From: Microbacterium kyungheense
GTDB lineage: Bacteria > Actinomycetota > Actinomycetes > Actinomycetales > Microbacteriaceae
Assembly (NCBI RefSeq): GCF_006783905.1
Contig: NZ_VFPE01000009.1
Span: 18,101 to 82,100, forward strand
Direction of reading: 5' to 3'
DNA: 64,000 nt
The notes beneath the pieces were generated by a model. It had not been told where the DNA came from and did no database searches. It saw nothing but the letters and a program-made list of their open reading frames with translations. This document shows, one piece after another, positions 15,430 to 26,207 of this stretch. The translations under genes and the position numbers were made by a program. How positions within the stretch are numbered: the stretch's first letter is position 1; each line of letters begins with the position of its first letter.

Positions 15430-16272
15430 TCAGGCCACCAGCGCGCTGCCCGACGCGACGAGCTGCGCCGCCAGCAGCAGCGCCGCGAGCATGACGAGCC
15501 GGAACAGTGAACGGGTCGGAGGCCGGACGATCGCGCGCCAGGCGGTGAGCGCTGCCACCGCCACGACCGCGGCGAAGAACACCCACGACACCGGCGACAC
15601 CGCCGAGAGGTCGCCGCCCGCGGCGCCCACGAGCACCGCGACCGCTCCGGCGACGACGGCCGCGGCCGCCAGCACGGCCGACGCGCGCGGCCCGAGCCGG
15701 TGCGGAAGACCGCGGACCCCCGTGCGCTCGTCGTCGTCCAGATCGGGCAGCACGTTCGTCAGGTGCACCGCCGCGCCGAGGGCCGCGCCGGCGAGCCACG
15801 CCCATCCCGCGGCGAAGGCGGGGACGGGAGCCGACAGGGTCGCGAGCGACGGGAACAGTCCGAAGCTCACGAGGAAGGGAACGATCGACCAGCGCGTCGA
15901 CTTGAGCCCGGCGTTGTACGCGAGCGCCGACCCCAGCGCGACAGCATGCGCTGCCAGCATCCGCCAGCCGACGAGCGCCGAGAGCAGCAGCGCGAGCGCG
16001 AGCAGCCCCGCCGAGACGCCCCATGCCACCCCGACGGCGACGTCTCCGCGCGCGATGGGCTTGTCGGCGCGTCCGACCTCGCGGTCGCGCGCGGCGTCGA
16101 ACGCATCGTTCGAGACCCCGACCGAGAGCTGTCCGGCGAAGACCGCGACCGTCAGCAGGGCCAGACGCGCGGCATCCAGCCCCGTCGCGAGGCCGAGCGC
16201 GAACGCCAGCGCCGTCACCACGAGGGTCGGGCCCGGATGCGATGAGCCCCACAGGGCGCGGACGGTGCGCAC
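15430..16272 (-). CDS. UbiA family prenyltransferase
   Basis: Integral membrane prenyltransferase of 280 residues with seven to nine helices. The two Asp-rich motifs that bind the prenyl diphosphate and Mg are present: NDAFDAARDREVGRADKP at about residue 55 and NVLPDLDDDERTGVRGLP at about 175. It lies directly after, but opposed to, the polyketide cluster, so it may prenylate the polyketide or serve an unrelated quinone pathway. No MenA partner genes are near. Start GTG 16272. Confidence 0.88.
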   Translation of the reverse strand: MRTVRALWGSSHPGPTLVVTALAFALGLATGLDAARLALLTVAVFAGQLSVGVSNDAFDAARDREVGRADKPIARGDVAVGVAWGVSAGLLALALLLSALVGWRMLAAHAVALGSALAYNAGLKSTRWSIVPFLVSFGLFPSLATLSAPVPAFAAGWAWLAGAALGAAVHLTNVLPDLDDDERTGVRGLPHRLGPRASAVLAAAAVVAGAVAVLVGAAGGDLSAVSPVSWVFFAAVVAVAALTAWRAIVRPPTRSLFRLVMLAALLLAAQLVASGSALVA

Positions 16273-16322
16273 GTGTCGATGCTCTCACGCGGGCTGCTCA
16301 CGCCCGGGAAGTCGGACGCCGG

Positions 16323-16355
16323 GAATGCTCACCGCATTCATTCAGTTGCATGCAC
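16323..16355 (+). promoter_or_regulatory. Inverted repeats upstream of the nitroreductase
   Basis: GAATGC-TCACC-GCATTC (16323-16339) is a perfect interrupted palindrome and TTGCATGCAC (16346-16355) is a near-perfect one, resembling MarR-type sites. Both lie between the divergent UbiA and nitroreductase genes. No regulator gene is adjacent. Confidence 0.4.
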
Positions 16356-16406
16356 TCGGGCCGACGGCGTCCCGGCAGACCGCACGACAGCCGAGGAGGC
16401 TCTCCC

Positions 16407-16988
16407 ATGTCCACCCTCACCGCCCGCACCGCCGAGACCGACGCGCCCATCATCGACGTCCTGGCCGAACGCTGGAGCACCCGGATCTTCGACCGCGACG
16501 CCGTCATCGACGAGGCGGCTCTCGCGAGCGCCCTCGAGGCCGCGCGCTGGGCGCCGACGGCCGCGAACACGCAGGCGTGGCGCGTCATCGTCGCGCGCCG
16601 CGGATCGGCCGCGCACGCCACCGTGCTGGCGTCGCTCGCCGGGTTCAACAGCGCATGGGCGGGCGACGCCTCGGTGCTCGTCGTGTTCGTCGCCGAGACC
16701 ACGCGCGAGGGTCAGCCGATGCAGTGGGCCCAGTACGACACCGGCCAGGTCGCCGCCCACTTCACGGTGCAGGCGCACGCCGATGGGCTCTCGACCCACC
16801 AGATGGGCGGCTTCGACCGTGCCGCGATCTCAGCCGGCTTCGGTCTGAGCGAGGACTTCACGCCGGTCACCGTCATGGCCGTCGGCGAGCTCGGCGACAT
16901 CCGCACCGCCTCCGAGGAGCTGCAGGCACGCGAGAACGCGCCGCGCCTGCGTCGCCCCGTCGCCGAGTCGGTCATCGTGAACGACTGA
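16407..16988 (+). CDS. Nitroreductase family protein
   Basis: 193-residue FMN-dependent oxidoreductase. The N-terminal FMN-binding arginine segment is ERWSTRIFDRDA, then AARWAPTAANTQAWRVIV; the C-terminal ligand region reads VTVMAVGELGD. It would reduce nitro, quinone or related groups using NAD(P)H. ATG 16407 has GAGGAGG upstream. Convergent with clpB across a strong hairpin. Confidence 0.9.
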   Translation: MSTLTARTAETDAPIIDVLAERWSTRIFDRDAVIDEAALASALEAARWAPTAANTQAWRVIVARRGSAAHATVLASLAGFNSAWAGDASVLVVFVAETTREGQPMQWAQYDTGQVAAHFTVQAHADGLSTHQMGGFDRAAISAGFGLSEDFTPVTVMAVGELGDIRTASEELQARENAPRLRRPVAESVIVND

Positions 16989-17008
16989 TCACACCCGCAG
17001 CGCCAAGC

Positions 17009-17047
17009 ACGGATGCCGCCGGCCCGACTCGGGGCGGCGGCATCCGT
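17009..17047. terminator. Bidirectional hairpin terminator
   Basis: ACGGATGCCGCC (17009-17020) pairs perfectly with GGCGGCATCCGT (17036-17047), between the convergent nitroreductase and clpB genes. Confidence 0.8.
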
Positions 17048-17069
17048 CTTCTGCGCAGAAGCGCACGCG

Positions 17070-19277
<2,208 letters not shown>

Positions 19278-19305
19278 GTGTCTCCTGAAATCTGTGAGGC
19301 TCAAA

Positions 19306-19326
19306 GTTGAGCCGTCTTGACTCAAG
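19306..19326 (-). promoter_or_regulatory. HAIR-like HspR operator upstream of clpB
   Basis: On the minus strand the sequence is CTTGAGT-N7-GCTCAAC, against the HAIR consensus CTTGAGT-N7-ACTCAAG: the first half is exact and the second matches 5 of 7. HspR is the repressor of dnaK and clpB in actinobacteria. Confidence 0.8.
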
Positions 19327-19359
19327 TTTACCAAGAGAGGGATGCGGCGGCAAGACGCC

Positions 19360-21051
19360 TCAGTTCTCGCGCGGCTCTTCCCTCGGCTCGGCGCGCAGCT
19401 CTTCGCGCGCGTCGTCGTACGCACGCCGGAGCGCAGCCCCGACCCACTCCGAGCCGCGGTAGATGTTCGCCTCCCCCATCTCGCCGCGCAGCCCGCCGGC
19501 CTCCAGCTGCCGGATCACGCGCGCTTCGCTGACGACGAGCTTGAGACTCGAATCCGCCGCGCGCAGTTCGCGCGCGTAGCGGCGCAGCACCTCCACGAAG
19601 GCGAGACCGACCTCGTCGGCGCCGCGCAGACGCACGATGACGACCGAACGCGTCGACTCCGGCGTGACCGCCGGCAGCTGCCGCTCGAACGTGGGCGCAC
19701 TCGCGAAGAAGAGGCTGCCGTACGGCTGCAGCACCACGATCTCGTGAGGCGGGACGCGCTCCGGCGGATCGATCTCGCGCATGCGCCCGTCGTCGGCGAA
19801 CACGACGCGGCGCACCCGCACGCGGTTGGACTGCTGCGCGACGAACAGGATGATGCCGAGCCCCACACCGACGAGCACCGCGAACTGCAGCGGGATCAGC
19901 AGCGTGAGCGCGAACGTCACCGCCATCACCACCGTCTGCAGCGGGCCGCTGCGGATGACGGAGTACACGCGGGCCGGCTTGACCGCGGTCACCCCGACCA
20001 CGATCAGCAAGCCGGCGAGCGCCGGCATCGCGATGTAGGCGACGAGACCCGACGCGAGCAGGATCACGAGCGCCATCACCGCGCCCGCGACGAAGTACAC
20101 GAGCCGGGTGCGCGCCCCCGCCGCGGCGACCAGCGTCGAGCCCGACGAGGAGCCGCCGACGGGCATGCCCCGGAAGAGCCCCGACAGGATGTTGCCGGCA
20201 CCCTGGCCGACGAAGTCGCGCGAGGTGTCCGCCGGCTTGCCGTTCGGCGCCGGGATGCCCGAAGAGACTCCCGCTCCCTGCACCATCGCCACGAACGCGA
20301 GCGACACGGCCGGCACCAGCAGGTACGCGACGTCGTCGAGGCTCGGGAGCACCGGCGCCGGCAGCGAGCCCGGGACCTCCACGAGATCGCGCAGGAGCGT
20401 CACGGGCGTCGCGACCCACAGGTCGAGCATGACCGCTGCGAGCGATCCGACGAACACCGCCACCACCAGCGCCATCGCGCCCACGCGCGTGTTCTGCAGC
20501 AGCACGATGATGAGGACGGTGATCGTGCCGACGACGACGGCGGCCAGGCTCCATCCGCCGATGTGCGCGACGAGGTCGATCGTCTTGACGATGCGGTTGC
20601 CGCCCTGGGCGGCGTAACCGGTGAAGTTCGAGAGCTGCCCGAGCACGATGTTGACCCCGACGGCGGTCACGAAGCCGGTCATGACGGCGGTGGGCACGAA
20701 TCGCACGAGCCTGCCGGCGCCGAGCAGTCCCGCCGCGACGAGGATGACGCCGCTCATGACGGTCAGCGTGTAGAGCGCCCGATCGGGGTCGGCGAGCGTC
20801 TCGAGCCCCGCATCCGACACGATGAGGGCCATCGCGCCGGTGACCTGCACCGTCATCAGCGCGCTGCTGGTGAAGAGGGCGGCGCCGACCATGCCGAAGA
20901 GGTGTCCGTAGAGACCCGCCAGCGGGTTGAGCCCCGACAGCAGCCCCTGGGCCAGACCGTCCGGCACGCTCTCGACGCCGAGCGTCAGCCCCGCCACGAG
21001 GTCGCGGCGCAGCGTCTTGCGCGAGAACCACGATCGCGGATCGAACCCCAC
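19360..21051 (-). CDS. SulP family anion transporter with STAS domain
   Basis: 563-residue inner-membrane carrier of the SLC26/SulP family, which moves sulfate, bicarbonate or other anions. The N-terminal signature GVESVPDGLAQGLLSGLNPLAGLYG precedes 10 to 14 helices, and the transport-core loop GQGAGNILSGLFRGMPVGGSSSGST is present. A STAS-like domain fills the last 150 residues (IVVLQPYGSLFFASAPTFE onward). It starts at GTG 21051 and ends 82 bp before clpB. A second SulP gene occurs at 38.3 kb. The substrate is not certain. Confidence 0.88.
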   Translation of the reverse strand: MGFDPRSWFSRKTLRRDLVAGLTLGVESVPDGLAQGLLSGLNPLAGLYGHLFGMVGAALFTSSALMTVQVTGAMALIVSDAGLETLADPDRALYTLTVMSGVILVAAGLLGAGRLVRFVPTAVMTGFVTAVGVNIVLGQLSNFTGYAAQGGNRIVKTIDLVAHIGGWSLAAVVVGTITVLIIVLLQNTRVGAMALVVAVFVGSLAAVMLDLWVATPVTLLRDLVEVPGSLPAPVLPSLDDVAYLLVPAVSLAFVAMVQGAGVSSGIPAPNGKPADTSRDFVGQGAGNILSGLFRGMPVGGSSSGSTLVAAAGARTRLVYFVAGAVMALVILLASGLVAYIAMPALAGLLIVVGVTAVKPARVYSVIRSGPLQTVVMAVTFALTLLIPLQFAVLVGVGLGIILFVAQQSNRVRVRRVVFADDGRMREIDPPERVPPHEIVVLQPYGSLFFASAPTFERQLPAVTPESTRSVVIVRLRGADEVGLAFVEVLRRYARELRAADSSLKLVVSEARVIRQLEAGGLRGEMGEANIYRGSEWVGAALRRAYDDAREELRAEPREEPREN

Positions 21052-21106
21052 GGTGCCACGCTAGCGAACGAGTGCGAGCCTGTCGCGCAGCGGGAATCGG
21101 CGCGCG

Positions 21107-22141
21107 CTACGCGACGGACACGAGAGCGGATGCCTCGACCGCCGCGATCCCGGAGGGCGCGGCATCCATCAGCTCGTCCTCGCAGGTCTCGTCGTTGCAG
21201 GCGAACCGGGCGCGGTACGCGGTCGGCGTGGTGCCGAGCACGCGCGCGAAGTTCTGGCGCAGCACGGCGGCGGAGCCGAAGCCGCTCTCGTACGCGATGC
21301 GGTCGAGGCCGAGGTCGGTCTTCTCGAGCAGCCGCTGGGCATGGATGATCCGCTGCCGTGCGAGCCAGGCCGCCGGCGTCGCACCGTGGTCGGCCTTGAA
21401 GCGGCGCGCGAACGTCCGCGGCGACATGTGCGCCTTGGCGGCGAGCTGGTCGACGGTGAGGTCGAGGCGCAGATTGTCGAGCATCCAGTCCGTGACGGGG
21501 GCGAGCGAGAGCGACGTGGTCGCCGGCAGTGGGCTCGCGATGAACTGCGCCTGCCCGCCGTCGCGCTGCGGCGGCACCACCATGCGGCGGGCGATCTTGT
21601 TGGTGAGCTCGGCGCCGATCTCCTGCCGCAGCAGGTGCAGGCACGCGTCGATGCCGGCGGCGGTGCCCGCGCTCGTGATGATGCGGCCGTCCTGCACGTA
21701 GAGGACGTCGGGGTCGACCTCGATCGCGGGATACATCGATGCCATGACGTTGGCGTACATCCAGTGCGTCGTGGCCTTGCGCCCGTCGAGCACACCGGCC
21801 TCGGCGAGGATGAACGACCCGCTGCACACGCTCAGCACCCACGCGTCGCGGGCGACGGCGGCGCGCACCGCGTCCCGCACGCGGGGATCCGTGTGCCCCC
21901 AGTACTCACGCGGCGTGGGGCACACCACGACCAGGTCGGCCTCGTACGCGAAAGACAGGTCGTGCTCGACGTTGATCGAGAAGCCGAGCTTGGAGCGCAC
22001 CACGCCGGGATCTGCCGTGACGACACGGAAGTCGAAGTTCGGCACGCCGTCGTCGGACCGGTCGAGACCGAAGGCCTCACAGGCGACACCGAACTCGAAC
22101 GGCGCGAAGCCGTCCACGACGATGCAGGCGACGGTCTTCAT
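21107..22141 (-). CDS. GlxA-family regulator: DJ-1/PfpI domain plus AraC helix-turn-helix
   Basis: 344-residue transcription factor. Residues 1-175 form a class I glutamine-amidotransferase-like domain with the nucleophile-elbow Cys in LSVCSGSFILAEAGVLDG. Residues 220-320 are the AraC DNA-binding domain (LTVDQLAAKAHMSPRTFARRF, then IAYESGFGSAAVLRQNFARVLGTTPTAYRARF). Such regulators respond to small metabolites. ATG 22141 has a GAGGAGG box. The divergent interval contains TGCCAC inverted repeats, so it probably regulates itself and the small membrane protein opposite. Confidence 0.92.
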   Translation of the reverse strand: MKTVACIVVDGFAPFEFGVACEAFGLDRSDDGVPNFDFRVVTADPGVVRSKLGFSINVEHDLSFAYEADLVVVCPTPREYWGHTDPRVRDAVRAAVARDAWVLSVCSGSFILAEAGVLDGRKATTHWMYANVMASMYPAIEVDPDVLYVQDGRIITSAGTAAGIDACLHLLRQEIGAELTNKIARRMVVPPQRDGGQAQFIASPLPATTSLSLAPVTDWMLDNLRLDLTVDQLAAKAHMSPRTFARRFKADHGATPAAWLARQRIIHAQRLLEKTDLGLDRIAYESGFGSAAVLRQNFARVLGTTPTAYRARFACNDETCEDELMDAAPSGIAAVEASALVSVA

Positions 22142-22155
22142 CGGTCCTCCTCGGA

Positions 22156-22237
22156 TGCCACGCTCCAAAGCGTGGCAGTATTCGTGCGGTCAGTGTCCAT
22201 CCTGCCACTCGTGGCAGTTCTCTGGCAAGCGTAGCGT
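22156..22237. promoter_or_regulatory. TGCCAC inverted repeats and divergent promoter
   Basis: TGCCACGCT-CCAA-AGCGTGGCA (22156-22177) and CTGCCAC-TC-GTGGCAG (22202-22217) share the half site TGCCAC; TGGCA/TGCCA halves continue to 22245. A -10 TAGCGT at 22232-22237 ends 7 bp before the ATG of the 38-residue gene. These are candidate sites for the GlxA-like regulator. Confidence 0.65.
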
Positions 22238-22244
22238 TTCTGCC

Positions 22245-22361
22245 ATGTTCCTGATCCTCGTCATCACCGCACTGTCGGTCTGGGCGTTCACCTCGACGAT
22301 CACCGCCGTGCGCAGCGACGGCTACCGTCAAGTGCCCACCGACCGCACCCGCCTTCCCTGA
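22245..22361 (+). CDS. Small single-helix membrane protein
   Basis: 38-residue protein: one hydrophobic helix (residues 2-20, FLILVITALSVWAFTSTITA) and a short polar tail rich in Arg and Asp. It belongs to no family I recognise. The leaderless ATG, 7 bp after TAGCGT, and the operator-like repeats upstream argue that it is a real gene under control of the divergent GlxA-like regulator. Confidence 0.6.
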   Translation: MFLILVITALSVWAFTSTITAVRSDGYRQVPTDRTRLP

Positions 22362-22416
22362 CGCGGAACGCTCCCGCGCCCGTCGCCGGCACCTGCCGCG
22401 CCGTCGCCGCCGCCCC

Positions 22417-22429
22417 TATGCTCGGGCAC
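22417..22429 (+). promoter_or_regulatory. -10 element of a leaderless gene
   Basis: TATGCT (22417-22422), 7 bp before GTG 22430, with no ribosome binding site. Confidence 0.6.
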
Positions 22430-22906
22430 GTGACGACTCCCCCGAACACCCCTCCGCTCCCCGACCCCTCCGCCGTTCCGCCGCAGGACCAGGCCTTCAC
22501 GGCCGACGCCGCGCCGGCCTACGCCGCGACACCGGCCTACGCGAGCGCACCGGCCCACGCCGCCGCTCCGGCCCCTGGCGCGGTCGGCCCCAAGAACACC
22601 ATCGGCCTCATCGCGCTGATCGTCGCCGTCGCGACGCTCGTGCTGTCGACGGTGACACTCGTCTCGCAGGCCGTGCTGATGATGCAGTCCGACTACGACT
22701 ACGTGCTGATCAACCTGGTGACGACCGTCTTGACGAGCATCGGAGGCCTGCTCTCGCTGGCCGCGGTCGTGCTCGGCGCGATCGGACTGGCGAAGAAGGG
22801 CGCACCGAAGGGTGCGGCGGGGGTCGGTCTGGGCATCGGCATCGCCACCGTGTGGGCGATCCTCGGCAACCTGATCTTCAGCGCCCTGGTGAGCCTCGTC
22901 TACTGA
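22430..22906 (+). CDS. Membrane protein with Pro/Ala-rich N-terminus
   Basis: 158 residues. The first 58 are low-complexity Pro/Ala/Thr, then come three hydrophobic helices (IGLIALIVAVATLVLSTVTL; SIGGLLSLAAVVLGAIGLA; GVGLGIGIATVWAILGNLIF) in a DUF4190-like arrangement. Function unknown. I prefer GTG 22430 over the in-frame ATG at 22418, because that ATG is part of the -10 box. Convergent with the glycosyltransferase. Confidence 0.75.
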   Translation: MTTPPNTPPLPDPSAVPPQDQAFTADAAPAYAATPAYASAPAHAAAPAPGAVGPKNTIGLIALIVAVATLVLSTVTLVSQAVLMMQSDYDYVLINLVTTVLTSIGGLLSLAAVVLGAIGLAKKGAPKGAAGVGLGIGIATVWAILGNLIFSALVSLVY

Positions 22907-22915
22907 GCGCCCGCC

Positions 22916-24199
22916 TCAGGACGACACGCGCTCGTAGATCTCGACCATCGCCGCGGTCCGCGACGACTGGCGGAACCGCTCGCGCACCGTCGGATCGGGC
23001 GTGGCCGGCGTACCGCCGGCGATGTCGGATGCCGCCGCCCGCAGGGCATCGGCGAGCGCGGCGGCAGACGGGTCGGGGTGCCGGCCGTCGCCGACGGCCC
23101 AGTATCCGCTGCCCAGCTCCTGCGCGAGGTCGGGGTCGCTCACGATCGCGGGGGTGCCGAGCGAGGCGGCTTCGAAGATCGTCATGCCCTGCGTCTCGAA
23201 GCCGATCGAGGTCTGCACGACGGCGTCGGCGGCGGCGATGCGCCGCAGCGTCTCGGCGTAGGGCAGGCGCCCCGCGAAGGTCACGGTCGCCCGGGGGCCG
23301 AGCCGGTCGATCAGGCGCCGCGCCGCGGCGAGCTGACCGCCACCGCCGATGAGCTCCACGTCGGCCTCGATGCCCGACAGGGCGAGGGCCTCGAGGAAGG
23401 GCAGCAGCCGCTTCTCGGGGCTCATGCGCCCGAGCCACACGAGGCGGGGCACGCCCGGCGTGCGTCCGGCCGGCGACGCGACCAGCGCCGCCTCGAGCAG
23501 GTCGTCGTCGATGCCGTTCCAGATCACGTCGACCTTCGGCTCCGTCGGCGGTGGGTCCAGATGAGGGAGGATGCCACGGCGGCCCTGCGGCACGACGCCG
23601 TGCGCCTCCAGGCGGCGGGCGAAGTGCGTCGACGGCGCGGTCACCGCATCCGACCGGCTCGCGAGCCGGCGCAGGTAGGCCCACCCGTCACGCCCGACCG
23701 GCTTGGCCTCGGCCCGCACGCCGAGCGCGCGCCGCTGCCACGCGTTGAGCGCCCGCAGCACGAGCTTCGGGAACGGCGCCGTCGCCTCGATCCCGACGTC
23801 GACGCGGTTGTGCATCGTGTGGACGACGGGCAGGTCGTGCCGCCGCGCGAAGCGGTGGCCGATGAACGCGCCCCAGAAGTCCGCCTGCACGTGCACGACG
23901 TCGACGGGCGGACGTCCCGTGTCTTCGAGCAGGCGCCGCAGGGCGGCATCCAGTCGTCGATCCGTGCGGGCTCCCGGCCAGGTCAGGGAGTACTCGCGGT
24001 CGAACGTGATGGGGATCGACGGCAGGTCGAGGTACGACGGATCGGATGCCGCGGCCCGCGCCCGCGCGCCGTGCATCGCGGGCGCGACCACCGTGACCGT
24101 GTGCCCTGCCTTCTCGAGGAACCGGCGCTGCAGGCGCATCGACACCTGAGCCCCGCCCAGCGTCTCGGCATGCTGGTCGCCGAACATCACGACATGCAC
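22916..24199 (-). CDS. Glycosyltransferase family 4 (GT-B fold)
   Basis: 427-residue GT4-type glycosyltransferase. The N-terminal half carries GGAQVSMRLQRRFLEKAGHTVTVVAP, and the donor-binding half shows VPRLVWLGRMSPEKRLLPFLEAL, then GFETQGMTIFEAASLGTPAIVSD, the EX7E-like nucleotide-sugar site (E and E of the FE..SLG segment). It transfers a sugar from a nucleotide or lipid donor, likely to a phosphoinositide or envelope glycolipid. GTG start, 6 bp after the preceding glycosyltransferase gene, so the two form an operon. Confidence 0.88.
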   Translation of the reverse strand: MHVVMFGDQHAETLGGAQVSMRLQRRFLEKAGHTVTVVAPAMHGARARAAASDPSYLDLPSIPITFDREYSLTWPGARTDRRLDAALRRLLEDTGRPPVDVVHVQADFWGAFIGHRFARRHDLPVVHTMHNRVDVGIEATAPFPKLVLRALNAWQRRALGVRAEAKPVGRDGWAYLRRLASRSDAVTAPSTHFARRLEAHGVVPQGRRGILPHLDPPPTEPKVDVIWNGIDDDLLEAALVASPAGRTPGVPRLVWLGRMSPEKRLLPFLEALALSGIEADVELIGGGGQLAAARRLIDRLGPRATVTFAGRLPYAETLRRIAAADAVVQTSIGFETQGMTIFEAASLGTPAIVSDPDLAQELGSGYWAVGDGRHPDPSAAALADALRAAASDIAGGTPATPDPTVRERFRQSSRTAAMVEIYERVSS

Positions 24200-24205
24200 G
24201 GGGGC

Positions 24206-25417
24206 CTACTCGGGCAGCGGCTCGTCGCGGTACAGCGCCTCGAAGGTGTCGAGCGTGCGCTGGATGTCGTGCACCTTGACGCCCTCGAGCGACGCCTGCT
24301 GCATCCGCACGCGCTCGTCCTGCGGCAGCGTGAGCACGGTCGTGAGCTTCGCGGCCAGATCGTCCACGTCGCCCGGACGGAAGAGGTACCCGTTCTCGCC
24401 GTCGTGCACGAGGTGCGGGAGGGCGACGGCGTCGGCCGCCACGATCGGAAGCCCCGAGGCCATGGCCTCCATCGTGGCGATCGACTGCAGCTCGGCGATC
24501 GAGGCGATCACGAACGCACTCGCGTTGGTGAGCAGCGAGCGGATCTCTTCGTCGCTGGTGTGACCGTGGAAGTGCACGCGCTGCGACAGGCCGAGCTCGG
24601 TGGAGAGGTTCTCGAGGTTGCGACGCTGGTCTCCGCTGCCCACGATGTCGAAGCGCACGTCGAGCGCGGGGTCGAGCTTCGCCAGCGCCCGCAGGACGAC
24701 GTCGATCTGCTTCTCGGTGGTGAGACGGCCGACGAACACGAGGCGGTTGGCGTCCCGCGGCTGCAGGCCGGGCGTGTAGTTGCCGGCGTCGATGCCGCAG
24801 CTGATCGGGATGACGTCCTCGATGTCGATCGTCGACTCCAGGAAGTCGGCGGCCCTGCGGGTCGGCGTCGTCACGGCGCGGGTGAGGTCGAAGGTGCGCT
24901 TGGCGTCCGCCCACGCGATCTTGACGAAGATGCGGTCCAGCCAGTCCGGCAGCGTCGTGAAGTCGAGGATGTTCTCGGCCATCACGTGGTTGGTCGCGAC
25001 GATCGGGATGCCGCGCTTGTGCGCCTCGCGCGACAGGCCGCGGCCGATCACGATGTGGGACTGGATGTGCACGACGTCCGGCCGCACCTCGTCGAGCGTG
25101 CGGCGCGCGTAGTGCTTCGACATCCACGGCAGCACGAACGTCAGCCAGTCGTGCGGCAGGAACCGCCACGCGGGGAGCCGGTGCATCGTCATGGGCTCGC
25201 CCTCGATCACTTCCGTGAACGTGCCGTGCTGGCGGTGCGTCTTGCTGGGCGCCATCACGTGGACGTCGTGGCCGCGCGCGACGAGGCCGGCCGCGAGGCG
25301 CTCGGCGAACCGGGCGGCGCCGTTGACGTGCGGCAGGAACGTGTCTGCGCCGATCAGGATCGTCAGCGGGCGCGCGTCAGCGGCGTGGTCATCGTCGGGC
25401 GTCGCAGGATCGGTCAC
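24206..25417 (-). CDS. Glycosyltransferase family 4 (PimB/mannosyltransferase-like)
   Basis: 403-residue GT-B enzyme. It opens with LTILIGADTFLPHVNGAARFAERLAAGL and has VDVVLRALAKL and SIAELQSIATMEAMASGLPIVAAD in the donor site. This arrangement resembles the actinobacterial alpha-mannosyltransferases acting on glycolipids (PimB/MgtA relatives), but the acceptor is not identifiable. GTG 25417, preceded by AAGG. First gene of a two-glycosyltransferase operon. Confidence 0.88.
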   Translation of the reverse strand: MTDPATPDDDHAADARPLTILIGADTFLPHVNGAARFAERLAAGLVARGHDVHVMAPSKTHRQHGTFTEVIEGEPMTMHRLPAWRFLPHDWLTFVLPWMSKHYARRTLDEVRPDVVHIQSHIVIGRGLSREAHKRGIPIVATNHVMAENILDFTTLPDWLDRIFVKIAWADAKRTFDLTRAVTTPTRRAADFLESTIDIEDVIPISCGIDAGNYTPGLQPRDANRLVFVGRLTTEKQIDVVLRALAKLDPALDVRFDIVGSGDQRRNLENLSTELGLSQRVHFHGHTSDEEIRSLLTNASAFVIASIAELQSIATMEAMASGLPIVAADAVALPHLVHDGENGYLFRPGDVDDLAAKLTTVLTLPQDERVRMQQASLEGVKVHDIQRTLDTFEALYRDEPLPE

Positions 25418-25531
25418 GGATCAGGGGCCTTCTGTGCGGCGGACGTGCATCGGGGGGATGGTCGATGCGCGGCATCCACCTTACTGGACGTGCTTCACCC
25501 GCCTCCTCAGGAACGCGCCAGAGACGCCCCG

Positions 25532-25543
25532 TACCCTGGGGGC
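25532..25543 (+). promoter_or_regulatory. -10 element of a leaderless gene
   Basis: TACCCT (25532-25537), 6 bp before ATG 25544. Confidence 0.55.
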
Positions 25544-26161
25544 ATGCCCCGACTGCAGGCCGACGCCGACCCGAACCTCTGGGTCCCCGTGACCGAGTCC
25601 CTCGGCCTGCGCGGCCGCCGGCACCGCAAAGCGGCGATCCGGATGCTGCTGACCCAGGCCAACGGCGCGCTCGGCGCCTCGACGGGCTCAGCGACCGGCG
25701 GCCCGCGCCCGGGCAGCGGGGTGGCCGCCTGGGCGATGAGTCAGGCCGCGCCGTTCCTCATGCGCAAGGCCGCCGGACGCGTGCTGGTGTGGGTCTGGAA
25801 GTCCGACCCCGAGCTCGTCGTCATCATGGCGCAGATCCAGCAGGCGACGAACGACCTGCGCGCCGCGCGCGCCATGATGCCGATGGAGTACGACGACACC
25901 GAGTCGTTCCGCAATCCGTATCTGGGCGTCGGCGAGAAGCTCGAGATGGCGCTGCCGAGCGACCCGCGCACGCCGCCGTTCGCCACCTACACGTGGGACA
26001 CGGGATCGCACTTCGTGACCGTCACGGCGGTGTGCTCGGACCGCGAGCGCTTCGGCACCGTCGTCGGCAGCATCGACGACGTCGTCCGCACGCTGCGGGT
26101 CGTCGACGACGTCGCCATCGGCGAGGCGCCCGGGGTGCTGCGCATCGACCCCAAGAACTGA
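25544..26161 (+). CDS. Conserved hypothetical protein
   Basis: 205 residues, no recognised domain. No clear transmembrane helix; one moderately hydrophobic stretch at residues 60-90. Mixed alpha and beta composition, with a C-terminal part VTVTAVCSDRERFGTVVGSIDDVVRTLRVVDDV that looks like a compact alpha/beta unit. Residues 46-52 are encoded by a 20-bp dispersed repeat in the opposite orientation to the one in the response regulator. Leaderless start. The much longer frame upstream on this strand is an antisense shadow of the glycosyltransferases. Confidence 0.7.
   Translation: MPRLQADADPNLWVPVTESLGLRGRRHRKAAIRMLLTQANGALGASTGSATGGPRPGSGVAAWAMSQAAPFLMRKAAGRVLVWVWKSDPELVVIMAQIQQATNDLRAARAMMPMEYDDTESFRNPYLGVGEKLEMALPSDPRTPPFATYTWDTGSHFVTVTAVCSDRERFGTVVGSIDDVVRTLRVVDDVAIGEAPGVLRIDPKN
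25679..25698 (-). repeat. Dispersed 20-bp repeat copy inside a gene
   Basis: TCGACGGGCTCAGCGACCGG is the exact reverse complement of 2089-2108. Here it is read in frame as part of a Ser/Thr/Gly-rich loop. Confidence 0.8.
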
Positions 26162-26195
26162 TACGGCGCAACCCGCTGCGCGCCCCTCGCGCCGC

Positions 26196-26207
26196 TAGCC
26201 TGGGCAC
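26196..26207 (+). promoter_or_regulatory. -10 element of a leaderless gene
   Basis: TAGCCT (26196-26201), 6 bp before GTG 26208. Confidence 0.6.

Noticed and set aside
23078..26161. A plus-strand reading frame of about 1,000 codons through the two glycosyltransferase genes
   Set aside because: Its first 2.4 kb is antisense to two genes with clear GT4 motifs; composition is Arg/His/Asp-rich shadow sequence. Only its end (from 25544) is a real gene.
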